This document shows positions 19,276 to 32,900 of a stretch of DNA of 64,000 nucleotides, piece after piece; within the stretch, counting starts at the first letter, position 1; the number at the start of each line of letters is the position of its first letter. This DNA is from Serratia marcescens subsp. marcescens ATCC 13880 (GTDB lineage: Bacteria > Pseudomonadota > Gammaproteobacteria > Enterobacterales > Enterobacteriaceae). A program made the position numbers and the translations under genes. The stretch covers positions 1,736,001 to 1,800,000 of the forward strand of contig NZ_CP071238.1 in assembly GCF_017299535.1 (NCBI RefSeq). The letters are read 5' to 3'. A model generated the notes under the pieces. That model was given only the letters and a program-made list of their open reading frames with translations, was not told the DNA's origin and searched no databases.

Positions 19276-20391
19276 TTGACAGGGTTTAAAGGACATAAAC
19301 GCCGCTGGATACTCGTTCTGGCGGTGATTGCGGCGATTGCCGCGGCGGCCGTTTGGCACTTCCGCCATCCGGCGCCGACCGATTTCAAAACGGTGAAGGT
19401 CACCAAGCGCGATCTGCAGCAGAACGTGTTGGCGACCGGCCAGCTGGACGCGGTGCGCAAGGTTGACGTCGGCGCGCAGGTCAGCGGGCAGTTGGAAAAA
19501 CTGTATGTCGAGATCGGCGACAAGGTGAAAAAAGGCCAGTTGCTGGGGGTTATCGATCCGCAACAGGCGCAGAACAGCATCCGCGAAGGCGAGGCGACGC
19601 TGCGCGAACTGCATGCGCAACTGCTGCAGGCGCAGGCCGAACAGCAACTGGCGGCGGTCACGCTGCAGCGCAACCAGGCGCTGGCTAGGCTGCAGGCGGT
19701 GTCGCGTCAGGATCTGGATCAGGCGGCGACGCAGTTGGCGGTGAAGAAGGCGCAGGTGGGCACCATCAATGCGCAGATCGCGCGGAATCAGGCCAGCCTG
19801 GACACCGCCAAGATCAACCTGGCCTACACCCGCATCGAAGCGCCGATGGATGGCGACGTGGTGCAGATCACCACGCTGCAGGGCCAGACGGTGATCGCGG
19901 CGCAGCAGGCGCCGAACATTCTGACGCTGGCGGATCTCGGCACCATGCTGGTGAAGGCGCAGGTGTCGGAGGCCGACGTCATTAACCTCAAGCCAGGTCA
20001 GAAGGCCTGGTTCACGGTGCTTGGCGATCCGACCCGGCGCTTCGACGGCGTGCTGAAAGACATTCAGCCGACGCCGGAAAAGGTCAACAACGCCATCTTC
20101 TATTATGCGCGTTTCGAAGTGCCCAACCCGGAAAGGCTGCTGCGCTTGCAAATGACGGCGCAGGTGCATATTCAGCTGGCCGGCGTCCAGCAGGCGCTGG
20201 TGATCCCGCTGGCGGCGCTGGGCGATCAGATCGCCGACAATCGCTACCACGTCTCGGTGTTGAAACAGGGCAAGGAAGAGAAGCGCGAGGTGGCCATCGG
20301 CCTGCGCAACAATATCGACGTGCAGATCCTCCGCGGGCTTGAGGCGGGCGATGAGGTGATCGTCAGCCGCGGCGGCGTGGAGGCCGGCTGA
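19276..20391 (+). CDS. macA: Macrolide efflux periplasmic adaptor MacA
   Basis: Membrane-fusion protein that links MacB to TolC. One N-terminal transmembrane helix (about 9-28) is followed by a barrel-sandwich half with Val-Gly-Ala-Gln-Val-Ser-Gly-Gln. A long coiled-coil hairpin (about 85-165, rich in Gln/Ala/Leu) then leads to beta-barrel and membrane-proximal domains. The start is uncertain. I favour the TTG at 19276, which follows AGGCAGG. An in-frame TTG at 19246 adds ten residues and no nearby ATG exists. The stop overlaps the macB ATG by one base (TGATG). Confidence 0.93.
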   Translation: MTGFKGHKRRWILVLAVIAAIAAAAVWHFRHPAPTDFKTVKVTKRDLQQNVLATGQLDAVRKVDVGAQVSGQLEKLYVEIGDKVKKGQLLGVIDPQQAQNSIREGEATLRELHAQLLQAQAEQQLAAVTLQRNQALARLQAVSRQDLDQAATQLAVKKAQVGTINAQIARNQASLDTAKINLAYTRIEAPMDGDVVQITTLQGQTVIAAQQAPNILTLADLGTMLVKAQVSEADVINLKPGQKAWFTVLGDPTRRFDGVLKDIQPTPEKVNNAIFYYARFEVPNPERLLRLQMTAQVHIQLAGVQQALVIPLAALGDQIADNRYHVSVLKQGKEEKREVAIGLRNNIDVQILRGLEAGDEVIVSRGGVEAG

Positions 20392-22337
20392 TGGCGGCGC
20401 TGTTGCAGCTGAGCGGCATTCGCCGCAGCTACCGTTCCGGCGAGCAAACGGTCGAGGTGCTGAAGGGGATCAGTCTGAGCATCGACGCCGGTGAAATGGT
20501 GGCGATCATGGGGGCTTCCGGCTCCGGCAAATCGACGCTGATGAACATTCTCGGCTGTCTGGACAAGCCGAGCGCCGGCGTGTATCGGGTGGCCGGGCAA
20601 GATGTGGCGACGCTGAGCGACGATGCGCTGGCGCAGCTGCGGCGCGAGCATTTCGGCTTTATCTTTCAACGCTACCATCTGCTGCCGCACCTGAGCGCGG
20701 CGCACAACGTCGAGGTGCCGGCGGTGTACGCCGGGCTGGGCAAAGCGGCGCGGCGCGAACGGGCGGAGGCGCTGTTGCGGCGGTTGGGGCTGGGGGAGCG
20801 CGTCAACTATCGGCCGAGCCAGCTTTCCGGCGGCCAGCAGCAGCGCGTCAGTATCGCCCGCGCGTTGATGAACGGCGGGCAGGTGATCCTGGCGGATGAG
20901 CCGACCGGCGCGCTGGACAGCCACTCCGGCGAAGAGGTGATGGCGATCCTTAAACAGCTGTGCGCCCAGGGGCACACGGTGATCCTGGTGACTCACGATC
21001 CGGCGGTGGCGCGCCAGGCGGAGCGAATCATCGAGATCCGCGACGGCGAGATCATCGCCGACTCGCGCCCGGCGCCGCCGGAGGATACCCAGGCCAAGCC
21101 GCTGGCGCTGGCCGCAACGGCGCCTTCCTGGCGGCAGATGGGCGGCCGTTTCCGCGAGGCGCTGATCATGGCCTGGCGCGCGATGGCGGCCAACAAGATG
21201 CGCACCGCGCTGACCATGCTCGGCATCATTATCGGCATTGCCTCGGTGGTGTCGATCCTGGTGATCGGCGACGCCGCCAAGCAGATGGTGCTGGCGGACA
21301 TCAAATCCATCGGCACCAATACCGTCGATATCTATCCCGGCAAGGATTTCGGCGACGACGATCCGACCTATCGGCAATCGTTGAAATACGGCGATCTCGA
21401 CGCGCTGCGCGAACAGCCGTACATCAGCGCGCTGTCGCCGAGCATCAGCAGCAGCATGCGGCTGCGCTTGGGCAACGTCGATGCGGCGGCCAACGTCAAC
21501 GGCGTCAGCGAGCAGTTCTTCCGCGTGTACGGCATGAGCTTTACCCAAGGCGTCGGCATCGATCCGATGCAGGTACAGTCGCAGGCGCAGACGGTGGTGA
21601 TTGACGCCAATACCCAACGGCGGCTGTTCCCGCACCAGAAGAACGTGGTGGGGGAAGTTATCCTGGTGGGCAACATGCCGGCGACGGTGGTCGGCGTGGC
21701 CAAGGAGAAGCAGTCGATGTTCGGCAGCAGCAAGACGCTGAACGTGTGGGTGCCGTACAGCACCATGGCCAACCGGCTGATGGGCAACAGCTATTTCGAC
21801 TCGATCACCGTGCGCATCCGCGACGGTTACGACAGCAAGGAAGCGGAGCAGCAACTGTCGCGCCTGTTGACGCTGCGCCACGGTAAAAAGGACTTCTTCA
21901 CCTATAACATGGACAGCCTGGTGCAAACCGCGGAGAAAACCACCCGCACGCTGCAGCTGTTCCTGACGCTGGTGGCGGTGATCTCACTGGTGGTCGGCGG
22001 CATCGGCGTGATGAACATCATGCTGGTGTCGGTAACCGAGCGCACGCGCGAGATCGGCATCCGCATGGCGGTGGGCGCGCGTTCCGGCGACGTGCTGCAG
22101 CAGTTCCTGATCGAGGCGGTATTGGTCTGCCTGGTGGGGGGCGCGCTGGGGATTACGCTGTCGTTCGCCATCGGCCTGGCGGTGCAGTTGGTGTTGCCGG
22201 GTTGGCAGATCAGTTTCCCGCCGGCGGCGTTGCTGAGCGCGTTTCTCTGTTCTACCGGCATCGGCGTGGTGTTCGGCTATCTGCCGGCGCGCAATGCCGC
22301 GCGACTGAATCCGATCGATGCGCTGGCGCGCGAGTAA
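20391..22337 (+). CDS. macB: Macrolide export ATP-binding/permease MacB
   Basis: ABC exporter of the mechanotransmission type; with MacA and TolC it expels macrolides, enterotoxin, lipopeptides or haem precursors. The N-terminal ATPase has Walker A Gly-Ala-Ser-Gly-Ser-Gly-Lys-Ser at 41-48, a Leu-Ser-Gly-Gly-Gln signature and the Asp-Glu-Pro-Thr-Gly-Ala-Leu-Asp Walker B/D-loop. One transmembrane helix (about 273-295), a large periplasmic domain and three C-terminal helices (about 525-645) follow. The length of 648 residues is identical to E. coli. Confidence 0.97.
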   Translation: MAALLQLSGIRRSYRSGEQTVEVLKGISLSIDAGEMVAIMGASGSGKSTLMNILGCLDKPSAGVYRVAGQDVATLSDDALAQLRREHFGFIFQRYHLLPHLSAAHNVEVPAVYAGLGKAARRERAEALLRRLGLGERVNYRPSQLSGGQQQRVSIARALMNGGQVILADEPTGALDSHSGEEVMAILKQLCAQGHTVILVTHDPAVARQAERIIEIRDGEIIADSRPAPPEDTQAKPLALAATAPSWRQMGGRFREALIMAWRAMAANKMRTALTMLGIIIGIASVVSILVIGDAAKQMVLADIKSIGTNTVDIYPGKDFGDDDPTYRQSLKYGDLDALREQPYISALSPSISSSMRLRLGNVDAAANVNGVSEQFFRVYGMSFTQGVGIDPMQVQSQAQTVVIDANTQRRLFPHQKNVVGEVILVGNMPATVVGVAKEKQSMFGSSKTLNVWVPYSTMANRLMGNSYFDSITVRIRDGYDSKEAEQQLSRLLTLRHGKKDFFTYNMDSLVQTAEKTTRTLQLFLTLVAVISLVVGGIGVMNIMLVSVTERTREIGIRMAVGARSGDVLQQFLIEAVLVCLVGGALGITLSFAIGLAVQLVLPGWQISFPPAALLSAFLCSTGIGVVFGYLPARNAARLNPIDALARE

Positions 22338-22349
22338 GTAAAGGGCATA

Positions 22350-22382
22350 AAAAATGCCAGTCACACGGCGGCTGGCATTTTT
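22350..22382. terminator. Bidirectional terminator between macB and cspD
   Basis: AAAATGCCAG pairs with CTGGCATTTT around an 11-nt loop, with an A-run on one side and a T-run on the other. It works on paper in both directions, for macB (+) and cspD (-). Confidence 0.85.
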
Positions 22383-22424
22383 ATCGCAGTCAGGGGCAAG
22401 GCAGCGCGACGCTGCCGGAAGCGT

Positions 22425-22646
22425 TCAGGACAGCGCCTCGCTTTCCACCGGCACAATAAGACTGGCATGGTTCCCTTTCGGCCCTTGATGCACGTCGAAA
22501 CTGACCTGCTGGCCCGCCTTCAACGTTCTGTAACCATCCATCTTGATGGTGGAATAATGCGCGAAAATATCTTCGCCGCCGCCGGCTGGGCAGATGAAGC
22601 CAAAGCCTTTGGCGTTGTTAAACCATTTAACAGTACCCGTCTCCAT
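22425..22646 (-). CDS. cspD: Cold-shock-like protein CspD
   Basis: Single-strand nucleic-acid-binding protein of 73 residues. In E. coli CspD is made in stationary phase and starvation and inhibits DNA replication. RNP1 (Lys13-Gly-Phe-Gly-Phe-Ile18) and the CspD-type RNP2 (Asp26-Ile-Phe-Ala-His-Tyr31) are intact. The Gly-Gly-Gly-Glu turn between them and the C-terminal Pro-Lys-Gly-Asn-His-Ala segment distinguish CspD from CspA. It is divergent from clpS, as in E. coli. Confidence 0.96.
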   Translation of the reverse strand: METGTVKWFNNAKGFGFICPAGGGEDIFAHYSTIKMDGYRTLKAGQQVSFDVHQGPKGNHASLIVPVESEALS

Positions 22647-23001
22647 GCTTTTACATCCCTCGCAACGCTATTTTAAGTGAGATGAATAACTGAATTCGCA
22701 CCCGCCGTGGGCGGGTAGCAGGGTGGACAAGGGGTGGTTAAAAGACCACCAGCCACGAATTTACACTCTAGAGCAAATGATCGGGGCGTCAAGGGATCGG
22801 CTTTTGTCGGCGGGGAGCAGTTCACCAAAGTTTGAAGCAGGTAACGCTATTGCCACGATTCAGTCACAATTGGCCCGTTTTTTTGCGCACGTTACAGTGC
22901 GGCGGGACGATGCCGAAGATGATAAAATAGTAACTATCCCCACTTTGAATAACCGAAACCTGCCCCCATATCAGAGGGCAGAGCAGAGAAGATGAGCAGC
23001 G
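22647..23001. promoter_or_regulatory. cspD-clpS divergent promoter region
   Basis: This 355-bp gap between divergent genes holds no convincing gene; a 90-codon open frame at 22723-22995 has no family features. A 7-bp hairpin (ACCCGCC / GGCGGGT, 22700-22716) lies upstream of cspD. GATAAAATAG near 22921 is a possible -10 for clpS, 80 bp upstream of its start. No specific operator was recognised. Confidence 0.4.
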
Positions 23002-23322
23002 ATGGGCAATAACAACGACTGGCTAAACTTTGAACACTTGGCCGAAGAAAAACAAATCGATGCGGTAAAACCGCCGTCTATGTATAAAGTTATACTTAAC
23101 AACGACGATTACACACCGATGGAATTTGTGATTGACGTTCTGCAAAAGTTCTTTTCTTATGATATTGAACGCGCAACGCAACTGATGCTCACGGTCCACT
23201 ATCAAGGCAAGGCGATCTGTGGTGTTTTTACCGCCGAGGTGGCGGAAACCAAAGTCGTCCATGTGAACCGGTACGCAAGGGAGAACGAGCATCCGTTGCT
23301 TTGTACGCTGGAAAAAGCCTGA
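23002..23322 (+). CDS. clpS: ClpS adaptor for N-degron substrates
   Basis: Adaptor that binds proteins with destabilising N-terminal residues and hands them to ClpAP. Pocket residues seen by alignment to E. coli are Asn34, Asp35, Asp36, Met40 and His66. The N-terminal 24 residues form the flexible extension used in delivery to ClpA. The protein has 106 residues, as in E. coli. It lies 27 bp upstream of clpA; aat, which makes N-degrons, is close by. Confidence 0.97.
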   Translation: MGNNNDWLNFEHLAEEKQIDAVKPPSMYKVILNNDDYTPMEFVIDVLQKFFSYDIERATQLMLTVHYQGKAICGVFTAEVAETKVVHVNRYARENEHPLLCTLEKA

Positions 23323-23349
23323 ATAAGGCAATCTATTGGGGAGGTGCTT

Positions 23350-25629
<2,280 letters not shown>

Positions 25630-25648
25630 GGCCGCCTTCAGGCAAAGA

Positions 25649-25677
25649 AAAAGCGATGCTTCGGCATCGCTTTTTTT
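25649..25677 (+). terminator. Rho-independent terminator of clpSA
   Basis: The 9-bp stem AAGCGATGC / GCATCGCTT with a UUCG tetraloop is followed by six T residues. It starts about 20 bp after the clpA stop. Confidence 0.92.
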
Positions 25678-25710
25678 ATGGGTGAGATTCACCGTACAAC
25701 AGAAACGAGT

Positions 25711-25783
25711 GAGCCCTCTCAGTTTACCTGCGCACCTGCAACCCGTTATGTAACGTCGCTGCGGGGGTAAACGGAAAGGGCTC
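25711..25783. repeat. Large imperfect inverted repeat between clpA and infA
   Basis: Arms 25711-25728 (GAGCCCTCTCAGTTTACC) and 25766-25783 pair at 16 of 18 positions. The loop contains a perfect 12-bp palindrome CGTTATGTAACG (25744-25755) at the symmetry centre, and weaker pairing (ACCTGCA with TCGCTGC, partial) between. The whole element of about 73 bp could fold into one long hairpin on either strand. In E. coli this gap holds a tRNA-Ser gene; no tRNA can be drawn from this sequence. It may be a dispersed palindromic repeat, a structured RNA, or the 3' end of the infA transcript. Confidence 0.6.
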
Positions 25784-25834
25784 CCGAGGGATTACATCCT
25801 CGATGCCGCCAGCGTGTGGCGCGCGGTGAGCCGA

Positions 25835-26071
<237 letters not shown>

Positions 26072-26158
26072 CTACCTTAGTTTTTAACCGGCAAGATAAT
26101 GCCGAAAAACCCCCATTATGTAAAGATGTGTCGGTGAACATTGCACCGTTTCCACCAA

Positions 26159-26884
26159 TTAGTTTGCTGGGGAGGGCGGTTCAACCGGCTGTGGGGATAT
26201 GACTTGCGGCGCCCAGCACGCCGGTGCCAAAGGCCGCCGTTGAAGGGTGCTGAGCTGCTGCAAAAATTGACGGCGCGGAATTTCACGCGCGCCAAGGCGG
26301 GCAGTGTGAGCGTTCAGCACCTGGCAGTCAATCAATTCCCCGCCATAAGCGGCAAAATGGCGGCAAAAGGCCATCAATGCGCATTTTGAGGCGTTGGTAA
26401 CGCGGCTGAACATCGATTCGCCGCAGAACAACGCGCCCTGCGCCACACCGTACATGCCGCCGACCAGTTGATCATCCTGCCATACCTCCACCGAGTGCGC
26501 GTAGCCGAGGCGATGAAGATGTTGATAGGCACGCTGTACCTCCGGGCCGATCCAGGTGCCTTCATTCGGCCGGTGGGCGCAGGCGGCGATCACCGCGGCG
26601 AAGTCGTGATTAAGCGTGATGCGAAACGGATCGTGGCGAAGAAAGCGTTTCAGGCTGCGGTTGAGATGAAACTCGGCCGGGAACAGCACCGCACGCGGAT
26701 CGGGTGACCACCACAGAATCGCTTCCCCCGGCGAGTACCAGGGGAAGATGCCGCGCTCGTAGGCTGCCAGCAGCCGCGGCGCCGTCAGGTCGCCGCCGAT
26801 AGCCAGCAGGCCATTGGGATCGCGCAGGGCGCCCTCAGGCGAGGGAAACGCCAGCGACTGGGGGGAAAGCTTAACGATGCGCAT
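26159..26884 (-). CDS. aat: Leucyl/phenylalanyl-tRNA-protein transferase
   Basis: Transfers Leu or Phe from aminoacyl-tRNA to N-terminal Arg/Lys (or Met) residues, creating N-degrons for ClpS-ClpAP. Conserved segments include [11 protein letters not shown] near 23-33, Phe-Pro-Trp-Tyr near 47-50, Trp-Trp-Ser-Pro-Asp-Pro-Arg near 58-64, and Gly-Glu-Ser-Met-Phe-Ser near 155-160. The 241 residues compare with 234 in E. coli. It lies 29 bp downstream of cydC. Confidence 0.96.
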   Translation of the reverse strand: MRIVKLSPQSLAFPSPEGALRDPNGLLAIGGDLTAPRLLAAYERGIFPWYSPGEAILWWSPDPRAVLFPAEFHLNRSLKRFLRHDPFRITLNHDFAAVIAACAHRPNEGTWIGPEVQRAYQHLHRLGYAHSVEVWQDDQLVGGMYGVAQGALFCGESMFSRVTNASKCALMAFCRHFAAYGGELIDCQVLNAHTARLGAREIPRRQFLQQLSTLQRRPLAPACWAPQVISPQPVEPPSPAN

Positions 26885-26913
26885 ACAGGGTTTCTGCGTC
26901 CTCTACGGGCCGA

Positions 26914-28653
26914 TTACGGCGCCAGGTTGCTGATACGGTTGCGAAAGCGGGCATAGCGGCCCTGCTGGCGCATTAGGGCGGCGTGATCGCCCTGTTCGAC
27001 AATTTGGCCGTCATCCATTACGCAAATGCGATCGAGATGCTCCAGGCCGTACAGGCGGTGCGTCACCAGGATCAGCGTCTTGCCCTGACAATGCCGGCGC
27101 AGCAGCGCCAGGATCTGCTGCTCGGTCTCGGCGTCCAGCCCTTCGGTCGGTTCGTCAAGCAACAGCAGCGGGGCAGGGTGCAGCAGCGCGCGGGCGATGC
27201 CCAGTCGGCGCTGTTCGCCGCCGGACAGCTGCCGGCCGCCTTCCCCCAGCCAGGCGTTCAGCCCGCCGTCGCTGTCCAGCAATTTGCCGAGCCCCACCTG
27301 CTGCAGCACGTCACTCAGGCGAGCGTCGCCGGCATCCGGTGCGGCCAGCCGCAGGTTTTCCCGCAGCGTATCGCTGAAGATATGCACTCGCTGGCTGACG
27401 ACCGTGGTCATTCGACGCAGGGTGGTTTCATCATAATCTTCCAGCGGTTCGCCGTTGAGCAGAATTTTTCCGCCGTCGGTGCGCCAGGCGCGGGTCAGCA
27501 GCTGCAGCAGGGTGGACTTGCCGCAGCCGGTGCGGCCGAGCAAGGCGATGTGTTCGCCGGCCGCGACTTCGAGCGTGACGTCGCGCAGTACCGGCTGCGG
27601 CTGATCGGGGTAGGTGAAACTCAACTGCCGCAGGCTAAGCTGAGCCCGGTCGGCGGCGGCCGGACCGGCGGCGGGGAAGGTGACTTCCGGCTGGCGATCG
27701 ATGATCTGTTTGACCCGCGTGGCGGAGGCGATCACCTGGCCGAGGTGCTGGAAGGCGCCGGCCACCGGCATCAGCGCTTCGAACGACGCCAGCGCGGCGA
27801 AGACAAACAGCGCGATCAGCGCGCCGGGTTGGGTATCGCCGCCGATGCCGGCGGCGGTCAGCCACAGCAGCAGCGTCACCGTCAGCCCGCTGGCGAGGAT
27901 CATCAGCGCCTGCGCCTTGCCGCTCAGCGAGGCTTGCTGCCACTGGCGGCGTTGCCACCGCTGTTCGGTGGCGTTCAGCGTCTGGCGGAAGTCGTTGACG
28001 GCGCCGAACACCACCAGCTCCGCCTGCCCCTGCAGCCAGGCGGTCAGGTCGGTACGGTATTGGCCGCGCAGCGCGGTGAGTTGGCCGCCGATCGGTTTGC
28101 CGGCGCGGTAGAACACCGGCGGCACCAGCAGCAACAGCAGCAACAGAATGCCGCCCAACGTCAGGGCGAGCGCAGGATCCAGCCAGCTCAGGCCGTAGGT
28201 GACCACCAGGATCACCACCGCCGCGCTGATCAGCGGCGAGATCACCCGCAGATAAAGGTGATCCAGCGTGTCCACGTCCGCCACCAGGCGGTTGAGCAGG
28301 TCGGCCTGGCGGAAACGGGCGATGCCGCCCGGCGTCAGCGGCAGGATCTTGCTGAAAGTGAACACCCGCAGGTGCGACAGCACGCGGAAGGTGGCGTCGT
28401 GGCTGACCACGCGCTCGGCGTAGCGCCCGGCGGTGCGGAAGATCGCCGCGCCGCGCACGCCGGCGGCCGGCAGCATATAGTTGAAGGTCAGCAGGCCCGC
28501 CAATCCGGCCAGCGAAGAGGCGGCCAGGAACCAGCCGGAGAGCGCCAGCAGGCCGATGCTGGCCAGCAGAGTGACGATCGCCAAAAGGATGCCCAGGCTA
28601 ATCAGCAGGCTATGGCGGCGATACAACGCCAAAAACGGCAGCAAAACGCGCAT
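26914..28653 (-). CDS. cydC: CydC subunit of the CydDC heme/thiol ABC exporter
   Basis: Half-transporter that with CydD exports glutathione and cysteine (and is linked to haem) to the periplasm, and is needed for cytochrome bd assembly. Six hydrophobic helices lie in residues 1-310 and the ATPase domain has Walker A Gly-Arg-Thr-Gly-Cys-Gly-Lys-Ser at 373-380. The signature Leu-Ser-Gly-Gly-Glu is near 484. The 579 residues compare with 573 in E. coli. The start is 2 bp after the cydD stop, so the two are tightly coupled. Confidence 0.95.
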   Translation of the reverse strand: MRVLLPFLALYRRHSLLISLGILLAIVTLLASIGLLALSGWFLAASSLAGLAGLLTFNYMLPAAGVRGAAIFRTAGRYAERVVSHDATFRVLSHLRVFTFSKILPLTPGGIARFRQADLLNRLVADVDTLDHLYLRVISPLISAAVVILVVTYGLSWLDPALALTLGGILLLLLLLVPPVFYRAGKPIGGQLTALRGQYRTDLTAWLQGQAELVVFGAVNDFRQTLNATEQRWQRRQWQQASLSGKAQALMILASGLTVTLLLWLTAAGIGGDTQPGALIALFVFAALASFEALMPVAGAFQHLGQVIASATRVKQIIDRQPEVTFPAAGPAAADRAQLSLRQLSFTYPDQPQPVLRDVTLEVAAGEHIALLGRTGCGKSTLLQLLTRAWRTDGGKILLNGEPLEDYDETTLRRMTTVVSQRVHIFSDTLRENLRLAAPDAGDARLSDVLQQVGLGKLLDSDGGLNAWLGEGGRQLSGGEQRRLGIARALLHPAPLLLLDEPTEGLDAETEQQILALLRRHCQGKTLILVTHRLYGLEHLDRICVMDDGQIVEQGDHAALMRQQGRYARFRNRISNLAP

Positions 28654-28655
28654 GA

Positions 28656-30422
28656 TTAAAGCTCCCCGCGGCGGTGGGCGATCAGAGTGGCGAACAGGCC
28701 CGGCTGGGCGCTGAGGGTGGCGTAATTGCCCTGTTGCACGATGCGCCCGTTATCCATCACCCAAATCTGATCGTAGTCTTCGGTATCTTCCAACTGGTGC
28801 GTCACCAGCAGGGTGGTTTGCTGATGCGAAGCGGCATTCAACGCCTGCATCACCCGTTGTTCGCTATGGGCATCGAGGCTGGCGGCCGGTTCATCCAGCA
28901 GCAGCAAGCGGCGCGGGCCGATCAGCGCCCGGGCGACCGCCACGCGCTGCGCCTGGCCGACCGACAGGCGGGCGGCGTTGTCGCCCACTTCGGTGTCGAG
29001 CCCCTGCGGCAGATACGGCAACAGTTCGCTGACGTAGGCGAGTTCTACCGCCTGCTGCAGCTGCGCTTCGTCGGCCTGCGGGCAGCCCAGCAGAATATTG
29101 GCGCGCAAGGTTTGCGCCGGCAGGTGCGGGTTTTGCCCTACCCAGCTCAACTGTTGCCTCCAGTTTTCTGCGGACAGTTCACGCAGCTCGACGCCGTTGA
29201 CGGTCAACGAGCCGCGGTAGGGCAGGAAGCCGAGCAGCAGATTGAGCAGCGAACTTTTGCCGGCGCCGCTCAGCCCGACCAGCGCTACGCGCTGCTGCGG
29301 TTGTAGGGTGAAACTCAGCGGCCCGGCCAGCAACACGCCGTTCGGCGACAGGATTTCCAACGCGTTCGCCTGCAGCGTCAGCGGTTGATCGGCGGGCAGC
29401 TGCCGCGTGCCGTTGCCCATCTGCTCGCCCTCGGCGCTGAGGAAGGTTTCCAGCGCTTCCGCCGCACCGACCGCCTGCGCTTTGGCATGGTAGAAGGTGC
29501 CGAGATCGCGCAGCGGTTGGAAAAACTCCGGCGCCAGAATCAGCACCAGAAAACCGGAAAACAGCGTTACGCCGAGGCCGTAGCTGCCGAAATTGAGTTC
29601 GCCGAGGTAAGAAAAGCCAAAGTACACCGCCACCACGGCGATGGAAATCGAAGCGAAGAATTCCAGCACGCCGGAAGAGAGGAAGGCCATGCGCAGCACT
29701 TCCATGGTGCGGCTGCGGAAGTCTTCGGAGGATTTGGCGATCTGCGCGGTTTCGGCCTGCGCGCGGTCGAACAGCCGCAGGGTGTCCAGGCCGCGCAGGC
29801 GGTCGAGAAAGTTGCCGCTCAATCGCGCCAGCGCCACGAAGTTGCGGCGGTTGGCGTCGGCGGCCCCCATACCGACCAGCGCCATGAACAGCGGGATCAG
29901 CGGCGCGGTCGCTAACAGAATCAAACCGGCGGCCCAATTGATCGGGAAGACGGCGATCAGGATCAGCAGCGGGATGAAGACCGCCAGATACATCTGCGGC
30001 AGATAGCGCGAGTAATAGTCCTGCATATCCTCGATCTGCTCGACGATGATGCTGGCCCAACTGCCCGCCGGTTTGCCCTGGATCCAGGCCGGGCCGAGCT
30101 GCTGCAGCTTATCCAGCACCTGCTGGCGCATGCGCTGACGGATCACCTGGCCACACAGGAAACCGACCCGCTCCCGCAGCCAGCTCAACAGCGCCCGCAA
30201 TGCGAACGCGGCGGCCAGCCAGATAAACGAAGGGAGCAGCTGTTCGCGTGGGGTATGTTCGATGATCAGGGCGTGCAGCAGGCTGGCCAGCAGCCACGCC
30301 TGCGCCACGATCAGCAGGCCGCTTAACAGCCCCAACAGCATGGAAAGGCGCAGCCAACGCTGCGCCAACGAACTCTGGGTTTTAAGCCAACGGGTTAACT
30401 GTTGCTGTCTGGTTTTTTTCAT
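28656..30422 (-). CDS. cydD: CydD subunit of the CydDC heme/thiol ABC exporter
   Basis: Partner of CydC. The 588-residue half-transporter has membrane helices in residues about 25-310 and a nucleotide-binding domain with Walker A Gly-Leu-Ser-Gly-Ala-Gly-Lys-Ser at 383-390. The signature here is Leu-Ser-Val-Gly-Gln rather than the canonical Leu-Ser-Gly-Gly-Gln, as is usual for CydD. The length matches E. coli exactly. It is the first gene of cydDC and lies downstream of trxB on the same strand after a terminator. Confidence 0.95.
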   Translation of the reverse strand: MKKTRQQQLTRWLKTQSSLAQRWLRLSMLLGLLSGLLIVAQAWLLASLLHALIIEHTPREQLLPSFIWLAAAFALRALLSWLRERVGFLCGQVIRQRMRQQVLDKLQQLGPAWIQGKPAGSWASIIVEQIEDMQDYYSRYLPQMYLAVFIPLLILIAVFPINWAAGLILLATAPLIPLFMALVGMGAADANRRNFVALARLSGNFLDRLRGLDTLRLFDRAQAETAQIAKSSEDFRSRTMEVLRMAFLSSGVLEFFASISIAVVAVYFGFSYLGELNFGSYGLGVTLFSGFLVLILAPEFFQPLRDLGTFYHAKAQAVGAAEALETFLSAEGEQMGNGTRQLPADQPLTLQANALEILSPNGVLLAGPLSFTLQPQQRVALVGLSGAGKSSLLNLLLGFLPYRGSLTVNGVELRELSAENWRQQLSWVGQNPHLPAQTLRANILLGCPQADEAQLQQAVELAYVSELLPYLPQGLDTEVGDNAARLSVGQAQRVAVARALIGPRRLLLLDEPAASLDAHSEQRVMQALNAASHQQTTLLVTHQLEDTEDYDQIWVMDNGRIVQQGNYATLSAQPGLFATLIAHRRGEL

Positions 30423-30613
30423 CAGATATGCGTCTGCGTCGCCGGCGCCCGTTTGTTACGGGCTGGGTTAACGTACTGTTAAATAATAGTGTTTGGCGCA
30501 ATCGGCGACAAACAAGCGAGGTCCCATGTTACCTCGTCACCCGGCAGACTGAAAATAATAAAGCGGGCAAATGTGGCTATAACAGACGCGAGAAGGGGGC
30601 GGAGGGGGGAAAC

Positions 30614-30641
30614 AAAAAAAGCGGCTCGAGAGCCGCTTTTT
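30614..30641 (-). terminator. Terminator of trxB
   Basis: The stem GCGGCT / AGCCGC with a CGAG loop is flanked by seven A on one side and five T on the other. On the minus strand it lies 19 bp after the trxB stop and is followed by seven U. It separates trxB from cydD. Confidence 0.88.
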
Positions 30642-30659
30642 GCCGATGATGAAAACGTC

Positions 30660-32285
<1,626 letters not shown>

Positions 32286-32780
32286 ATGGCAGACAACAAG
32301 AAACGCCCGGGTAAAGATCTTGACCGTATCGACCGCAACATCCTGAATGAGCTGCAGAAGGATGGGCGTATTTCGAACGTCGAGCTTTCGAAGCGCGTGG
32401 GGTTATCCCCGACACCATGTTTGGAACGCGTGCGCCGTCTTGAGCGCCAGGGTTTCATTCATGGCTATACCGCATTGCTTAACCCGCATTATCTGGATGC
32501 GTCCCTGCTGGTTTTCGTGGAGATCACGCTGAACCGCGGCGCGCCGGATGTGTTTGAGCAATTCAACTCGGCAGTGCAGAAGCTTGAAGAGATTCAGGAG
32601 TGTCATCTGGTTTCCGGCGATTTCGACTACCTGTTGAAAACCCGCGTACCGGATATGTCGGCTTACCGCAAATTGCTGGGCGAAACCTTGCTGCGTTTGC
32701 CGGGGGTTAACGACACCCGTACCTACGTAGTGATGGAAGAAGTGAAACAGAGTAACCGTCTGGTTATCAAAACACGGTAA
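32286..32780 (+). CDS. lrp: Leucine-responsive regulatory protein Lrp
   Basis: Global feast/famine transcription factor of 164 residues with an N-terminal helix-turn-helix (about 25-60, Ser-Asn-Val-Glu-Leu-Ser-Lys-Arg-Val-Gly-Leu-Ser) and a C-terminal RAM domain that senses leucine and sets oligomer size. It is nearly identical to E. coli Lrp, differing mainly in the first four residues. The ATG at 32286 is chosen by this match; the longer in-frame reading is the leader. Confidence 0.98.
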   Translation: MADNKKRPGKDLDRIDRNILNELQKDGRISNVELSKRVGLSPTPCLERVRRLERQGFIHGYTALLNPHYLDASLLVFVEITLNRGAPDVFEQFNSAVQKLEEIQECHLVSGDFDYLLKTRVPDMSAYRKLLGETLLRLPGVNDTRTYVVMEEVKQSNRLVIKTR

Positions 32781-32817
32781 GGTGCAGGTGCAAAACCTGA
32801 TTAAATTGGTTACACTC

Positions 32818-32833
32818 CTGTTTATTCATACAG
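32818..32833 (+). promoter_or_regulatory. LexA box upstream of ftsK
   Basis: CTGTTTATTCATACAG fits CTGT-N8-ACAG exactly and has an AT-rich centre. It ends 67 bp before the ftsK start. ftsK is an SOS gene (dinH) in E. coli, so the site is very probably functional. Confidence 0.8.
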
Positions 32834-32900
32834 TTTCGGCGCCGGGGCAGTTTCTCGGCGCTGTTGCTATGTCAGCTAACAGGAACCTGGAGAGCCTTTC

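Noticed and set aside
22723..22995. 90-codon open frame between cspD and clpS
   Set aside because: It has no family resemblance, no good ribosome site, and lies in a promoter region that is noncoding in E. coli.
25681..25834. tRNA-Ser gene expected here by comparison with E. coli
   Set aside because: No acceptor stem, T-loop (GTTCGAATC-type) or anticodon arm can be drawn on either strand; the region holds only the dyad element.
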